A stretch of 64,000 bases of DNA from Chitinophagaceae bacterium (GCA_016708765.1 JADJFD010000002.1:496001-560000); one strand, 5' to 3'; numbered from the stretch's first letter, positions 50,955 through 61,208 are shown. The notes: a model not told the origin generated them from the letters alone. Numbers and translations: made by a program.

Positions 50955-52153
50955 ATGGCTTATTTAAAATTCAAAGCAGATAAAATATTTAATGGAACTC
51001 ATTTTTTAGAAGATGATATGGTTCTCATAACTGATGAATCAGGAATAATTCAGAAAACTCTACCTGCAAATGAAGCTGGGGATGATATTCAACAGTTAAG
51101 TGGCATTGTCACTCCCGGTTTCGTTAATTGTCATTGTCATTTAGAACTAAGCCATCTTAAAAATGTAATTCCACCGCATACAGGATTAATTGACTTTCTC
51201 TGTTCCGTTGTCACAAAAAGAGATTTCCCCACAGAAGTAATCAAGGAAGAAATCATTAAGGCCGAGAATGAAATGTATAAGAATGGAACCATTGCTGTTG
51301 GCGATATTGGGAACACAGCTGACACTTTAGATGTAAAAAAGAATAGTAAAATCTGGTGGCAAAATTTTGTGGAAGTATTAAGTTTAACTGATGAAAAAGC
51401 AGAAGATAATTTCAATCATTATAAAAACGTAGCGGACACTCTGGAAAAGAACTACTAACTTCAAACATCAAACCTGCCTATCCGGCAGGCAGGCATCGAA
51501 CTTCTCTCGTCCCTCATGCACCTTATACCATCAGCCCAAAAACATTTTCCTTAATTAACAAAGCCTCAAAAGACAAAATAATTTCTATTCATAATCAGGA
51601 GCATCCGGCAGAAGATGAATTATATAAAACAGGCGGCGGCGAATACTTACGTTTCTTTAAAATTTTTGGAATAGATAAATCACCTTTCCCGATAACGGGC
51701 AAAAGCAGTATCCGTTCCGTGTTGCCATGCTTTACAAATGGCCAAACGATTTTCCTCGTACATAATACTTTTATGTCTGAAGAAGATATTATTTGGGCCA
51801 ATGAATATGCAGCAGCCAATGGATTGAAACTAGTTTATTGCATTTGTATCAATGCCAATCTTTATATAGAAAACAAAGTACCGCCAATTGATCTTTTTAT
51901 AAAACACAATTGCCACATTGTTTTAGGAACTGATAGTTATAGCAGTAACTGGCAGCTTAGTATTGTTAAAGAAATAGAAGCTGTACAAAAACATTTTCCG
52001 CATATACCTATTGAAACCATTTTGCAATGGGCTACAAGTAATGGAGCAAAGGCATTAAGAATTGAATCGCAGTTTGGGAGTTTTCAAAAAGGGAAGAAGC
52101 CCGGAATCATTTTATTGCAAAAAGATTTTTCTGCTTCTACGAGATTAGCCTAA
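50955..52153 (+). CDS. Amidohydrolase of the chlorohydrolase/cytosine deaminase type (frameshifted, with palindromic insert)
   Basis: A metal-dependent deaminase-like hydrolase. The first part has the His pair in GIVTPGFVNCHCHLELSH; the second has SLVPHAPYTISPKTF, SIHNQEHPAEDELYKTG, LVHNTFMSEEDI, and the late Asp in IVLGTDSYSSNWQLSI. The frame closes at 51456-51458. Adding one A to the A4 run at 51445-51448 gives a continuous 399-residue protein that reads straight through a palindromic insert as SNIKPAYPAGRHR. So the only break is a one-base loss. The substrate is unknown; aminofutalosine deaminase-like and other roles cannot be separated by eye. Confidence 0.75.
51463..51504. mobile_element. 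42-bp palindromic insertion with 6-bp flanking repeat
   Basis: AACTTC occurs at 51457-51462 and again at 51499-51504, 42 bases apart. Between them lies CCTGCC (51473-51478), TATCC, GGCAGG (51484-51489). Taking out 42 bases would join LLTS directly to LVPHAPY, the expected protein. The insert is 14 codons and keeps the frame. Confidence 0.65.
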
Positions 52154-52891
52154 TATTTCTCTCAATACCGGCAAACTCTTCATCACTCCAAAATCATTTA
52201 TATGCAAACGATAATATGTTTCATATGCCAATAGAAGATTCCTTCGAAAATCATGATTGAGTTTTATATCTTCCAATTCTTCTGTTTGCATCACTTTTAA
52301 AAAATGGGAGGTAACCTCAGCTTGTTTCATTTCTAAAAAATGTGGATGATGTGGTTGTTCATTTACAAAACCACCTTCCTGCAAATCGAGAAATTGTTTT
52401 GTGCTGCTGTAATTATCATCTATCCTGAATCCAAAAAAATGTGTAAGGTGCAAAGCAAAAAATAAAGGAATATTTGCCATTACAGTGCCAACACTTTCAT
52501 CCAATTCTAAAAACACATCTTCCGTAAAATGAAAAAGCTCACTGTTTTCCTCTGGCTGCTTCAGGCATTTTGTCAATAGTTCAATCATGAACAATGCAAC
52601 AGCATTTTTTGGTACATCTGATAAAATATACTTATATAAATGAGCCCATTTAAATTCTTTGATACGATTCAGATGTTTTAATTCGTTGTGATAAACAACC
52701 ATCTCCAGCATAGCTGCCGGTTGAAAATAGCCAGCTTTGCCTGAGCTTTTTTTTGTGGAAGTTCTTACACCATTTACCAAATAAGATTGCACACCGAATA
52801 ATTCAGTAAATAGGGTAACAATAATACTTGTTTCGCCATACTTTACAGTTCGCAGTACAATTCCTTTTGTTTTATGTAATTTATCTGGCAT
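52145..52891 (-). CDS. recO: DNA repair protein RecO
   Basis: RecO anneals SSB-coated DNA and loads RecA with RecR. The 248-residue protein shows the N-terminal OB fold (KTKGIVLRTVKYGETSIIVT, YLVNGVRT) and the helical C-terminal part (ELLTKCLKQPEENSELF, LHLTHFFGFRIDDNY). In this group the zinc-finger Cys are absent as here. It overlaps the 3' end of the convergent amidohydrolase gene by 9 bases. Confidence 0.9.
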   Translation of the reverse strand: MPDKLHKTKGIVLRTVKYGETSIIVTLFTELFGVQSYLVNGVRTSTKKSSGKAGYFQPAAMLEMVVYHNELKHLNRIKEFKWAHLYKYILSDVPKNAVALFMIELLTKCLKQPEENSELFHFTEDVFLELDESVGTVMANIPLFFALHLTHFFGFRIDDNYSSTKQFLDLQEGGFVNEQPHHPHFLEMKQAEVTSHFLKVMQTEELEDIKLNHDFRRNLLLAYETYYRLHINDFGVMKSLPVLREILG

Positions 52892-53018
52892 TTAAATAAA
52901 AGCACAAAGTAATTGATTTGCATCCGCTGTTGTTCTGTTGCAGCATTTAATTTATTTATATAGTTTTAAAACTTGTTTTTTACCTTTCTTTGCGGTTATA
53001 ACTTACTTTCTTCCGCTT

Positions 53019-55340
53019 ATGTGGCTACGTCTTGGGCAATTTATTCTGAAATATCGTATTCCGTTATTAATTCTACTTATCGGTTCTACTTTTTTTATGG
53101 GCATTCATGCCAGCAGAGTACAATTAAGTTATGATTTTGCAAGAGCAATACCCATTGACAACCCTAAGTATAAAGCCTATCAGGAATTTAGAAATAAATT
53201 TGGCGAAGATGGCAATCTGATGGTTATTGGAATACAAACCGATCAATTATTTGAAGAAAAAACTTTCAACGCTTACGCAGATCTCCAACGCAGTTTAAAA
53301 AAAGCAAATGGTGTTGATGATATCATCAGTATACCATCAGCGATAAACCTTGTAAAGATTCCTGAAACTGAAAAATTAAAAGCTGATACAATTTTCCCCG
53401 ACAGAAAGCTTTCACAAACTGAACTTGATTCTGCCTCCGCCCTTTTTCTAAGCCTTCCTTTTTATAAAGATTTATTATACAATCCGACCACCAATGCATG
53501 GTTAATGGGTGTACGTATCAACAAAGAGGTACTGTCTTCAAAAAAAAGAATTCCAATTATTAATAACATTGTTACATTGGTTGATAAGTTTGGAATAGAA
53601 AATAACATTACTGTTTATAAAAGCGGCTTACCACATATTCGTACAGAGTTGTCTGTTCGCATAACTAACGAAATGCGGTTTTTCATTTTAGCATCTTTAC
53701 TACTTTCAGCTATAATATTACTAGCATTTTTCAGATCATTCAGTGCAATGTTATTATCGCTTACCGTTGTGGCAATTGGAGTTATCTGGAGTTTCGCTAC
53801 CATTGAAATGATGGGTTTCAAAATCAGTGTGCTGAATGCATTAATTCCTCCGTTGATTGTAGTAATTGGAATCCCCAATTGTATTTACTTCCTGAATAAA
53901 TTCCACACTACTTACAACGAAACAGGCGACAAGAAAAAATCGTTGGTGAAGATGATTGAAAAAATGGGCGTCGTTACACTCTTTTGTAACCTTGCTGCTG
54001 CAATAGGCTTCGCTGTGTTTGCATTAACACAAAGCCAGATATTAAAAGAGTTTGGAATCGTTGCAGGCATCAATATTTTTGCGTTGTTTATCATTTCACT
54101 GATTTTTATTCCAGCAATGCTCAGCTTTTTACCTTCACCAAAAAGCCGTCATACCCGTTACCTTCAAAATGCAAGATTGCTACGATGGCTCGATAGATTG
54201 GAACGCTGGTCATTAAACCATCGTAAACTTATTTATGGAATTACCATTGGCGTCGTTGCAGTTTCAATCGCAGGGATTGTTCAACTAAAACCACTTGGCT
54301 ATATTGTAGATGATCTCCCTAAATCAGATAAACTTTACACCGATCTTAAATTTTTTGAAACCAATTTTAAAGGAGTTATGCCACTTGAAATTGTTGTGGA
54401 CACAAAGGAAAAAAGAGGTGTTTCCCGCAATTTCAACAACCTTGTAAAAATTGATTCACTTTCCCAATATATTGCTACAATTCCTGACATAGCCCGGCCG
54501 TTGAGTATTACAGACGGATTAAAGTTTGCCAAACAAGCTTTCTTTGATGGTGACAGCAACAGCTATTCAATGCCTTCGGAGTTTGACCTGCCTGCTTTAT
54601 CTCAATATTTGAACTTCAGGGGCGAACCAGGTGAAATAAAAAATTCCTTTGCAAAGCTTGTCAATACTTTTATGGACAGTACCAAGCAGCAGGCCCGCAT
54701 AAGTGTAAGTATGAAAGATGTAGGCAGCAACAGGTTGCCGAAAATTTTGGATAGCATTTCGGCAAGGGCAAACCAGTTATTTCCTAAAGGAAAATATGAT
54801 GTGCAGCTTACAGGTACAAGTGTTACCTTTTTGGAAGGCAGCACCTATATTATCAATGGCTTAAAGGATAGCATTTTCTGGGCTTTTATCCTCATTGCTT
54901 TTTGTATGCTTTATTTATTCAAATCTGCCCGTATATTGCTGATTTCTCTCATTCCAAACGTCATTCCCTTATTAATAACCGCAGGGTTAATGGGTTGGTT
55001 GCAGATTCCTTTAAAACCGTCTACTGTATTGGTTTTCAGCGTAGCATTAGGAATAGCGATTGATATTACCATTCGTTTCCTTGTAAATTATAAACAAGAG
55101 TTGCCACTTAATAACTATGATATTAGAAAAACCGTTATCGGAACAATTCATCATACTGGAATCAGTATTATTTACACCTCTTTGGTACTCATTACCGGGT
55201 TTATCATCTTCTGCTTCAGTGGCTTTGATGGCACAAAAGCCCTTGGATGGCTAACATCCCTTACCCTAATAACTGCCACATTTACCAACCTTGTATTACT
55301 TCCGGCAATTCTAATTTCCTTTGGTCGGAACAAGAAATAA
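53019..55340 (+). CDS. RND-superfamily (MMPL-type) transporter
   Basis: From the ATG at 53019 (MWLRLGQFILKYRIPLLILL) the protein has 773 residues in two similar halves. Each half has one membrane helix, a large periplasmic domain, and five further helices (IVVIGIPNCIYFLNKFH with the half-1 helix 4; VFSVALGIAIDITIRFLVNY in half 2, with Asp in the proton path). This is the MMPL/HpnN-type RND exporter family, which moves lipids or hydrophobic compounds. The frame opens 27 codons earlier, but that part is not coding-like. Inner-membrane; substrate unknown. Confidence 0.88.
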   Translation: MWLRLGQFILKYRIPLLILLIGSTFFMGIHASRVQLSYDFARAIPIDNPKYKAYQEFRNKFGEDGNLMVIGIQTDQLFEEKTFNAYADLQRSLKKANGVDDIISIPSAINLVKIPETEKLKADTIFPDRKLSQTELDSASALFLSLPFYKDLLYNPTTNAWLMGVRINKEVLSSKKRIPIINNIVTLVDKFGIENNITVYKSGLPHIRTELSVRITNEMRFFILASLLLSAIILLAFFRSFSAMLLSLTVVAIGVIWSFATIEMMGFKISVLNALIPPLIVVIGIPNCIYFLNKFHTTYNETGDKKKSLVKMIEKMGVVTLFCNLAAAIGFAVFALTQSQILKEFGIVAGINIFALFIISLIFIPAMLSFLPSPKSRHTRYLQNARLLRWLDRLERWSLNHRKLIYGITIGVVAVSIAGIVQLKPLGYIVDDLPKSDKLYTDLKFFETNFKGVMPLEIVVDTKEKRGVSRNFNNLVKIDSLSQYIATIPDIARPLSITDGLKFAKQAFFDGDSNSYSMPSEFDLPALSQYLNFRGEPGEIKNSFAKLVNTFMDSTKQQARISVSMKDVGSNRLPKILDSISARANQLFPKGKYDVQLTGTSVTFLEGSTYIINGLKDSIFWAFILIAFCMLYLFKSARILLISLIPNVIPLLITAGLMGWLQIPLKPSTVLVFSVALGIAIDITIRFLVNYKQELPLNNYDIRKTVIGTIHHTGISIIYTSLVLITGFIIFCFSGFDGTKALGWLTSLTLITATFTNLVLLPAILISFGRNKK

Positions 55341-55502
55341 ATTCGTTTAAACGGCTATTTTACCATTTAAAAACAAATCTGAGCAGCTAAATCAAAAAAG
55401 ACATTGTCTTTATTTTTTGGAGATATGACTGGCGGGAGATAAATTCGCTATCGCAATAAATATAAGGCTTAATAATATACGTTTTTTTGACATTCGTATT
55501 TC

Positions 55503-55544
55503 GGAAGTAACTCGAATTCCATACTATTTGGAGTTCGTTTTTTT
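55503..55544 (+). promoter_or_regulatory. Terminator-like hairpin in the susC leader
   Basis: CGAATTCC (55513-55520) pairs with GGAGTTCG (55530-55537), one G-U, and T7 follows at 55538-55544, only 24 bases before the susC ATG. An upstream GGAA (55503-55506) can instead pair with TTCC (55517-55520). That is a possible on/off switch for susCD. Confidence 0.55.
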
Positions 55545-55568
55545 ATTACACACTAAAACTAAACGCAA

Positions 55569-58500
55569 ATGAGAAAACTGTTTCTACTCCTGATGGGGGT
55601 TATGCTTTTTGCAGGACATGCAATGGCACAACGAACCGTCTCTGGCACCGTTACTGATGAAAACGGTAAACCTTTACCAAATGTATCTGTTCTTGTAAGA
55701 GGAACAACTACTGGTACAATTACAAATGAAGATGGTAAATATTCCTTGGCTTTACCAGCAAATGCGAAAGCTCTCGTCTTTTCATCTATTAACAAAAGTC
55801 CGATAGAAAGGCAAATCGGAATCGCATCATTAATTGATGCGTCATTAAAAGATGAGGACAAGTCGCTTCAGGAGGTAGTTGTAACTGGTTACGGAACTCA
55901 AAAGAAAAAGGACTTAACTGGAAATATCGCTTCTGTAAAAGGGGCTGCAATTGCCAACACTCCTATTCAAAGTTTTGAGCAAGCCCTAGCAGGAAGAGCT
56001 ACAGGTGTACAAATAACTGTTCCAAGTGGTGTACTAAACGCCCCACCTGTGTTTAGAATCAGGGGTACCAATTCAATTTCTTTAAGCTCTCAGCCATTAA
56101 TAATTGTTGATGGCGTACCCGTTGCAAGTGGCGACTTTAGTGCTACTTCTGCTGCAGGTAATGCTTTAGCAAGTATTAACCCAAACGACATAGAAACTAT
56201 TGACATTGCCAAAGATGCTGCTGCTACTGCGATATACGGTAGCCGGGCTGCTAATGGTGTGGTTTTTATTACCACTAAAAGAGGAAAGTCTGGAAAAGCA
56301 AGAGTTAGTTATAATGGTTCTGTAAGTTGGACAAGTGTTTATGGTGTTCCAGAAGTTTTGAATGCACAACAATACACCGATTTCAAAAATATGGCAGCCG
56401 CAAATAATCCTAACGTAAACTCAACCAATCCAGCTGGAACAGGTTATACAAAATTTGCCACTGCAACTGATGCCAATGGCAATCTAATTGATACCAGGTG
56501 GGCAGACATAGTTTACAGACAAGGCTTATCACATGATCACAATTTGAATGTATCTGGTGGAAATGATAATACTTCATATTATTTCTCTGTTGGCTATTCT
56601 GACCAAGAAGGTATTCAGAAAAAAAATGATTTTACTCGTAAGAATATCTTATTCAATGTAGATAGCAGAATAAATAAAGTACTTACTATCGGTGGTAAGA
56701 TTTCTTATTCCAATGAACTGAATCTTCAATCACTTGGATCTGGATCACTTTCAGGCGAAGCATTTTCTACTAATGGTGCTGGTCGTACTGTTTTCAATAC
56801 TGCCCCAAATGTTGGCCCGTATAAGAATGACGGAACTTACAATGTAGAAAACGGAACTAGCTTCAACTCAAATACAATCGGGCGGATGAATAACTCGGTT
56901 ACAGTTGGTTTCTATAACCCAGTCCCTCAATTAGATTTAAATCGCTCAAATAGCGAAAGCAATCACATACAGTCATTTACTTATCTGCAATTAAAGCCAA
57001 TATCATGGCTAACGTTAAAATCGCTATATGCAATAGATTATTTATTTGTTGATAACGAGGTTTTCCAAACTCCTGTACATGGTGATGGAGCTACTCTTAA
57101 TGGAAATGCTTCAAGTACTCTTGGTAAAAACAAGAGATGGACTTGGGCTAACACAGCACAGTTTGATTATATTTTCAATTCTGCACATACAGTTAGTGCA
57201 TTAGTGGGAAATGAACAGGATAGAAGAACAGGTCTTGGGTTTGGCTTAAACAGACAAAATCTATCAGATCCAGCATTTAATGTATTACAGGCAGGGTTTG
57301 TTACTCCTAATACTGCAGGATTAGGTTTTGGTGAAAACTATCTTTTATCATCTTTTGGTCGTATTAATTATGACTTTAAGAAAAAATATTACTTCTCCGG
57401 CAATGTAAGAAACGACCAGTATTCAGCTTTTGCTGATAAAGCTTCAACTTTCTGGGGAGCATCTGCAGGATGGGAGATTGCAAAAGAATCATTCTGGGAG
57501 AACTCTGGATTGGGTAATGTTATTAACCAATTCAAACTGAGAGGTAGCTATGGAAAAGTTGGTAATACAGCAGGTATTGGTGATTATGGCATTTATTCTA
57601 CCTATGGATCTGGTTTATATGGTGGCCTTCCTACTCTTTTATTCAACTTTGCAGGTAATCCTAATTTACAATGGGAAACTAGTTCAAAGATTGATGTAGG
57701 AGTAAATTTAGGTTTGTTCGAGGATCGTTTAAGAATTGAAGCAACAAGATATTATAATGATATCAAAGACCTTATCTTGAATGTACCTCAATCTCCATCT
57801 GCTGGTGTTCCTAATAATATTCCTTCTAATGTCGGCTCTATGTATAATAAGGGTTGGGAATTCTCAATAGCTGGAACACCTATTCAATCGAAGGATTTCA
57901 GTTGGAATTCTACACTTAATATTACTACTAATAAAAACGAAGTCACTGCTCTTGCTCCTGGCTTAACGGAAATACTTACTGCAACATCACTTGAAACAGT
58001 AAGCCGTAGTGCTATTGGTTTTCCGCTTGGATCTTTATTCTTAGTAAGAAATGGCGGTGTTGACCCAGCCACAGGTAGAAGAATTGTATTAAATAAAGCT
58101 GGTCAGCCCGTACTTTATCAATTTGTTGTGCCTGCTGGACAGTTCCAGTGGACAAACCCTGATGGAACACAATACAAGGAGAACGGTGTTGCAGTAGGAA
58201 TTACACAGGCGAAAGACGGTGTAATGTTTGGTAATACAAATCCAAAAATTTATGGAGGTTTTGATAACACATTCCGCTATAAAAACTTTGATTTAAATGT
58301 TTTACTTACCTACCAATTTGGTTATTTTATATATTACGGATCAAACGCAGGATTGCATGATATGCGTTTCTGGAATAACCATGTGGATGTGTTGACGGCA
58401 TGGAGTAAGCCTGGTGATGTTTCTACTGTTCCAAGACCAGTTTATGGCGATAACGTTTCTAATGGCTCTGGTTTACCAATGTCATACAATGCCTTTAAAG

Positions 58501-58745
58501 GTGATTTTGTAAAACTTAAAAACGTAACCCTATCTTATACTTTTGCCCAATCCCTTTTAAACAAAGCAAAAATCAGCTCAGCTAGGCTTTTTGTTAGCGG
58601 CCAGAATTTAGCCATTTTCACAAAATACCCTGGTCCTGATCCTGAAGTTTCTTCTAATGGTACTTCAAATACAGCTCAAGGCGTTGACAGAAACACCATT
58701 GCTAACGGACGTACCATTCTTTTTGGATTAAACATCGGTTTTTAA
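55569..58745 (+). CDS. SusC/RagA family TonB-linked outer-membrane protein
   Basis: A large (1058-residue) TonB-dependent receptor that imports a nutrient bound by the partner SusD. Parts in order: signal peptide (MRKLFLLLMGVMLFAGHAMA), carboxypeptidase-like domain (VSGTVTDENGKPLPNVSVLV), the SusC plug with LQEVVVTGYGTQKKKDLTGN, IRGTNSISLSSQPLIIVDG and DAAATAIYGSRAANGVVFIT, then the barrel to TILFGLNIGF. Complete. No glycoside hydrolase or regulator lies next to susCD, so the substrate is open. A terminator-like hairpin in its leader may control it. Confidence 0.96.
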   Translation: MRKLFLLLMGVMLFAGHAMAQRTVSGTVTDENGKPLPNVSVLVRGTTTGTITNEDGKYSLALPANAKALVFSSINKSPIERQIGIASLIDASLKDEDKSLQEVVVTGYGTQKKKDLTGNIASVKGAAIANTPIQSFEQALAGRATGVQITVPSGVLNAPPVFRIRGTNSISLSSQPLIIVDGVPVASGDFSATSAAGNALASINPNDIETIDIAKDAAATAIYGSRAANGVVFITTKRGKSGKARVSYNGSVSWTSVYGVPEVLNAQQYTDFKNMAAANNPNVNSTNPAGTGYTKFATATDANGNLIDTRWADIVYRQGLSHDHNLNVSGGNDNTSYYFSVGYSDQEGIQKKNDFTRKNILFNVDSRINKVLTIGGKISYSNELNLQSLGSGSLSGEAFSTNGAGRTVFNTAPNVGPYKNDGTYNVENGTSFNSNTIGRMNNSVTVGFYNPVPQLDLNRSNSESNHIQSFTYLQLKPISWLTLKSLYAIDYLFVDNEVFQTPVHGDGATLNGNASSTLGKNKRWTWANTAQFDYIFNSAHTVSALVGNEQDRRTGLGFGLNRQNLSDPAFNVLQAGFVTPNTAGLGFGENYLLSSFGRINYDFKKKYYFSGNVRNDQYSAFADKASTFWGASAGWEIAKESFWENSGLGNVINQFKLRGSYGKVGNTAGIGDYGIYSTYGSGLYGGLPTLLFNFAGNPNLQWETSSKIDVGVNLGLFEDRLRIEATRYYNDIKDLILNVPQSPSAGVPNNIPSNVGSMYNKGWEFSIAGTPIQSKDFSWNSTLNITTNKNEVTALAPGLTEILTATSLETVSRSAIGFPLGSLFLVRNGGVDPATGRRIVLNKAGQPVLYQFVVPAGQFQWTNPDGTQYKENGVAVGITQAKDGVMFGNTNPKIYGGFDNTFRYKNFDLNVLLTYQFGYFIYYGSNAGLHDMRFWNNHVDVLTAWSKPGDVSTVPRPVYGDNVSNGSGLPMSYNAFKGDFVKLKNVTLSYTFAQSLLNKAKISSARLFVSGQNLAIFTKYPGPDPEVSSNGTSNTAQGVDRNTIANGRTILFGLNIGF

Positions 58746-58764
58746 GAACCACAAATTTTAAAAA

Positions 58765-60222
58765 ATGAAAAAACAAATAAAATATATTATCTGTTTAGGT
58801 TTGGGAGTGGGGATGATTTCTTCTTCTTGTAATAAAGAATTATTATCTCCAGTGCCACAAACATCTGTTTCTGACGCTACGTCATTCGATACACCTGCCC
58901 GTGTAGCTAACCAGGTAAATTCAATGTATCAAGCATTTAAAAGCGGTAATTTTTATGGCGGTAGAGCACAAATTGCCGGTGATATTATTGGTGAAGAATT
59001 TCTTAATGAAACCACCAACTTGGTTACTGGAGCCGATGTCTGGAACCTAAATCCAACAGGCACATCCACAAATTTTGTAAAAAACATGTGGGCTCAGGCT
59101 TATTATGCAATCAATATTTGCAATCTTTTTATTGATGGAATGGCTGCTAAAGGTAGTAGCGTTGTTGGAGCTACTCTTGCAAACAATTACAATGGAGAAG
59201 CTAGACTTATAAGGGCCACTATTTATTTGGAACTATTACAGCATTATGCCCGTCCATATGCTGATGGTAATGGTAGTAAACCTGGATTGCCACTGCGATT
59301 GACAGGAATTAAAGAATCTGGTGCATCTGCTTTGGCAAGAAGTACAGTAGCTGAAGTTTATACACAAATTCTGAGTGATCTGAATTTTGCAGAAACGAAT
59401 CTTCCATTAAATTACGCCTCAGCAATTTTAAATACGACGAGGGCACATCGCAATACAGCAATTGCTTTAAAAAGCCGTGTTTATTTGGCTATGCAGAACT
59501 ATCCAGCAGCAATAACTGAAGCTACAAAAATAGTTCCTCAGGCAACAGCCCCTTTTAGTGCCACAACTGGTGTAGCACATGCATTACAAGCAAATGTTGT
59601 AAATGTATTCAGGGCTCCATATACTACAACAGAATCCATTCTTTCCATGCCTATGACTGCAACTGCTGGTGACAATCCAGGCACACAAAATCAGTTGGGA
59701 TTTTATTTTGCAAAATCTACTGGTAATGGAGAATTTTCTTTAAATCCATCCGGAATTATTGGCAATGCTGGTTGGTTGGTTACAGATGCAAGAAGAGGTT
59801 TTAATGCAGTAGTTTCTGCAAAGCCATATCTTAATCTGAAATACAATGGTGGAACTCCTTTCACTGATTATGCGCCAGTAATAAGATATGCTGAAGTAAT
59901 GCTGACTCTTGCTGAGGCTTTAGCCAGAACCAATGCAGGAGTAAATGCAAAGGCATTAGCGTTGTTAAATGCTGTTCGTCAAAGATCAGATGCTTTAACA
60001 ATTCTTGCGCCAGCAACACAAACAGATTTAATTAATGCGATCTTACTTGAAAGAAGAATTGAGCTTTTAGGTGAAGGCATGAGAAATTTTGATCTGATGC
60101 GTTTGCTTCAAACAATTCCAGCTAAAGGTACTGCGCCAGCTAAAGGTCCTGCAGATGCAGGATATATCTGGCCTATTTCAGCTGATGAAATGTCGCTAAA
60201 TCCTTTGATGACAGATAACTAA
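58765..60222 (+). CDS. SusD/RagB family nutrient-binding lipoprotein
   Basis: The 485-residue lipoprotein (lipobox in MISSSCNKELLSP, Cys about residue 22) is the lid that closes over SusC. Typical features: TSFDTPARVANQVNSMYQAF, the TPR-like middle (GEARLIRATIYLELLQHYAR), and the C-terminal signature VIRYAEVMLTLAEALAR with LLERRIELLGEGMRNFDLMR and YIWPISADEM. It follows susC by 19 bases. A perfect palindromic terminator ends the pair. Confidence 0.95.
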   Translation: MKKQIKYIICLGLGVGMISSSCNKELLSPVPQTSVSDATSFDTPARVANQVNSMYQAFKSGNFYGGRAQIAGDIIGEEFLNETTNLVTGADVWNLNPTGTSTNFVKNMWAQAYYAINICNLFIDGMAAKGSSVVGATLANNYNGEARLIRATIYLELLQHYARPYADGNGSKPGLPLRLTGIKESGASALARSTVAEVYTQILSDLNFAETNLPLNYASAILNTTRAHRNTAIALKSRVYLAMQNYPAAITEATKIVPQATAPFSATTGVAHALQANVVNVFRAPYTTTESILSMPMTATAGDNPGTQNQLGFYFAKSTGNGEFSLNPSGIIGNAGWLVTDARRGFNAVVSAKPYLNLKYNGGTPFTDYAPVIRYAEVMLTLAEALARTNAGVNAKALALLNAVRQRSDALTILAPATQTDLINAILLERRIELLGEGMRNFDLMRLLQTIPAKGTAPAKGPADAGYIWPISADEMSLNPLMTDN

Positions 60223-60247
60223 TATAAGGGATAATTAATATTGTTCT

Positions 60248-60289
60248 AAATAGAAAAGAGTCCGTGAATTCACGGACTCTTTTCTATTT
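60248..60289. terminator. Perfect 42-bp palindrome after susD
   Basis: Arms of 21 bases, each centred on GAATTC (60266-60271), are perfectly complementary; the outer parts are AAATAGAAAAGAG and CTCTTTTCTATTT. The T-rich right arm makes it a terminator on the plus strand, and by symmetry also on the minus strand for the convergent gene. Confidence 0.85.
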
Positions 60290-60319
60290 ATCTATTCAAC
60301 GCATTTCGGAAACTCCAGT

Positions 60320-60970
60320 TTATCCCGGCATCCTCGAAATATATTTTTCAATTTGTTTTATCTGATCAACGATTTGTGAAGTAGTTGGCTTTAATGCTTT
60401 TGCTTTCCTGAAGAAATCCTTTGCCGCTCTAAATTCTCTTTTATTCATCATTAGGCTGCACATCTGTAAATAAGCTGCCGCCTCATTTTCTTTATCCGGT
60501 AATCCTTTTCTGATAGCACCACGGATATAACTTTCTGCTTGTTTTAAGTCATTTTTTTGCATAAAGATCATTCCCATCTGTAGCATACTTGCTCCTTCAG
60601 CTTCTTTCATCGGCATACCCAAGTCTAATCCTTTTTTCATCATCTTTTCTGCACCATCAAAGTCCTGCTTCATCATAGCAATATTTCCTTTCAATGTATA
60701 GAAAACTGACCGGATGGGCTTGTATAAAAGATTAGGAAATTTGATAGAGGCTAGTACTTTTTCTGCCCCATCCATGTCTCCATTTTCCATGTATTCCTGT
60801 ATCAGGCGGAGAGGGCCGAAAAAAATATGCCCAGCTACTAATATCAGACCAACGAGATAGAGTGGAAAGGCTGGCCAGAAACTGGCTGAATAGTTAACAT
60901 ACACACCTGCTGCCAAAAGAGCAATACCAATCCAAAGCCTGTATTTAATCAATAAATTATAAAATTTCAT
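60320..60970 (-). CDS. Membrane-anchored TPR-repeat protein
   Basis: Two N-terminal membrane helices (LWIGIALLAAGVYVNYSA; FPLYLVGLILVAGHIFFG) lead to about 150 residues of tetratricopeptide-like helices (ALKGN-type TLKGNIAMMKQDFDGAEKMM; MGMIFMQKNDLKQAESYI; KREFRAAKDFFRKAKAL). The 216-residue protein should face the cytoplasm with a protein-binding surface. Function not known. Single gene, convergent to susD. Confidence 0.75.
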   Translation of the reverse strand: MKFYNLLIKYRLWIGIALLAAGVYVNYSASFWPAFPLYLVGLILVAGHIFFGPLRLIQEYMENGDMDGAEKVLASIKFPNLLYKPIRSVFYTLKGNIAMMKQDFDGAEKMMKKGLDLGMPMKEAEGASMLQMGMIFMQKNDLKQAESYIRGAIRKGLPDKENEAAAYLQMCSLMMNKREFRAAKDFFRKAKALKPTTSQIVDQIKQIEKYISRMPG

Positions 60971-61208
60971 TCTGCTGAAGTTTAAACCGGAGACTTTCCG
61001 GAGGAGTGCAAATATAACCGATGTCAGGAAAATGCTTTATTATTATCAATTTGTATAGAATATAGATATTTGCCGCAAAAAATTTAGGGGCAATAACCAT
61101 TTGAAAAAGCAACGAAAGAATAGCAATTCACCTCTTTAACAAACCTCAAAATTCTGATATAAAGTTTTAAACCACCTTTTTATAACTTTACCTGACTTAT
61201 TCATACTT

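Noticed and set aside
55569..60222. susCD as part of a polysaccharide utilisation locus with the GH20 gene
   Set aside because: The GH20 gene is 12 kb away on the other strand with housekeeping genes between; no CAZyme or dedicated regulator flanks susCD.
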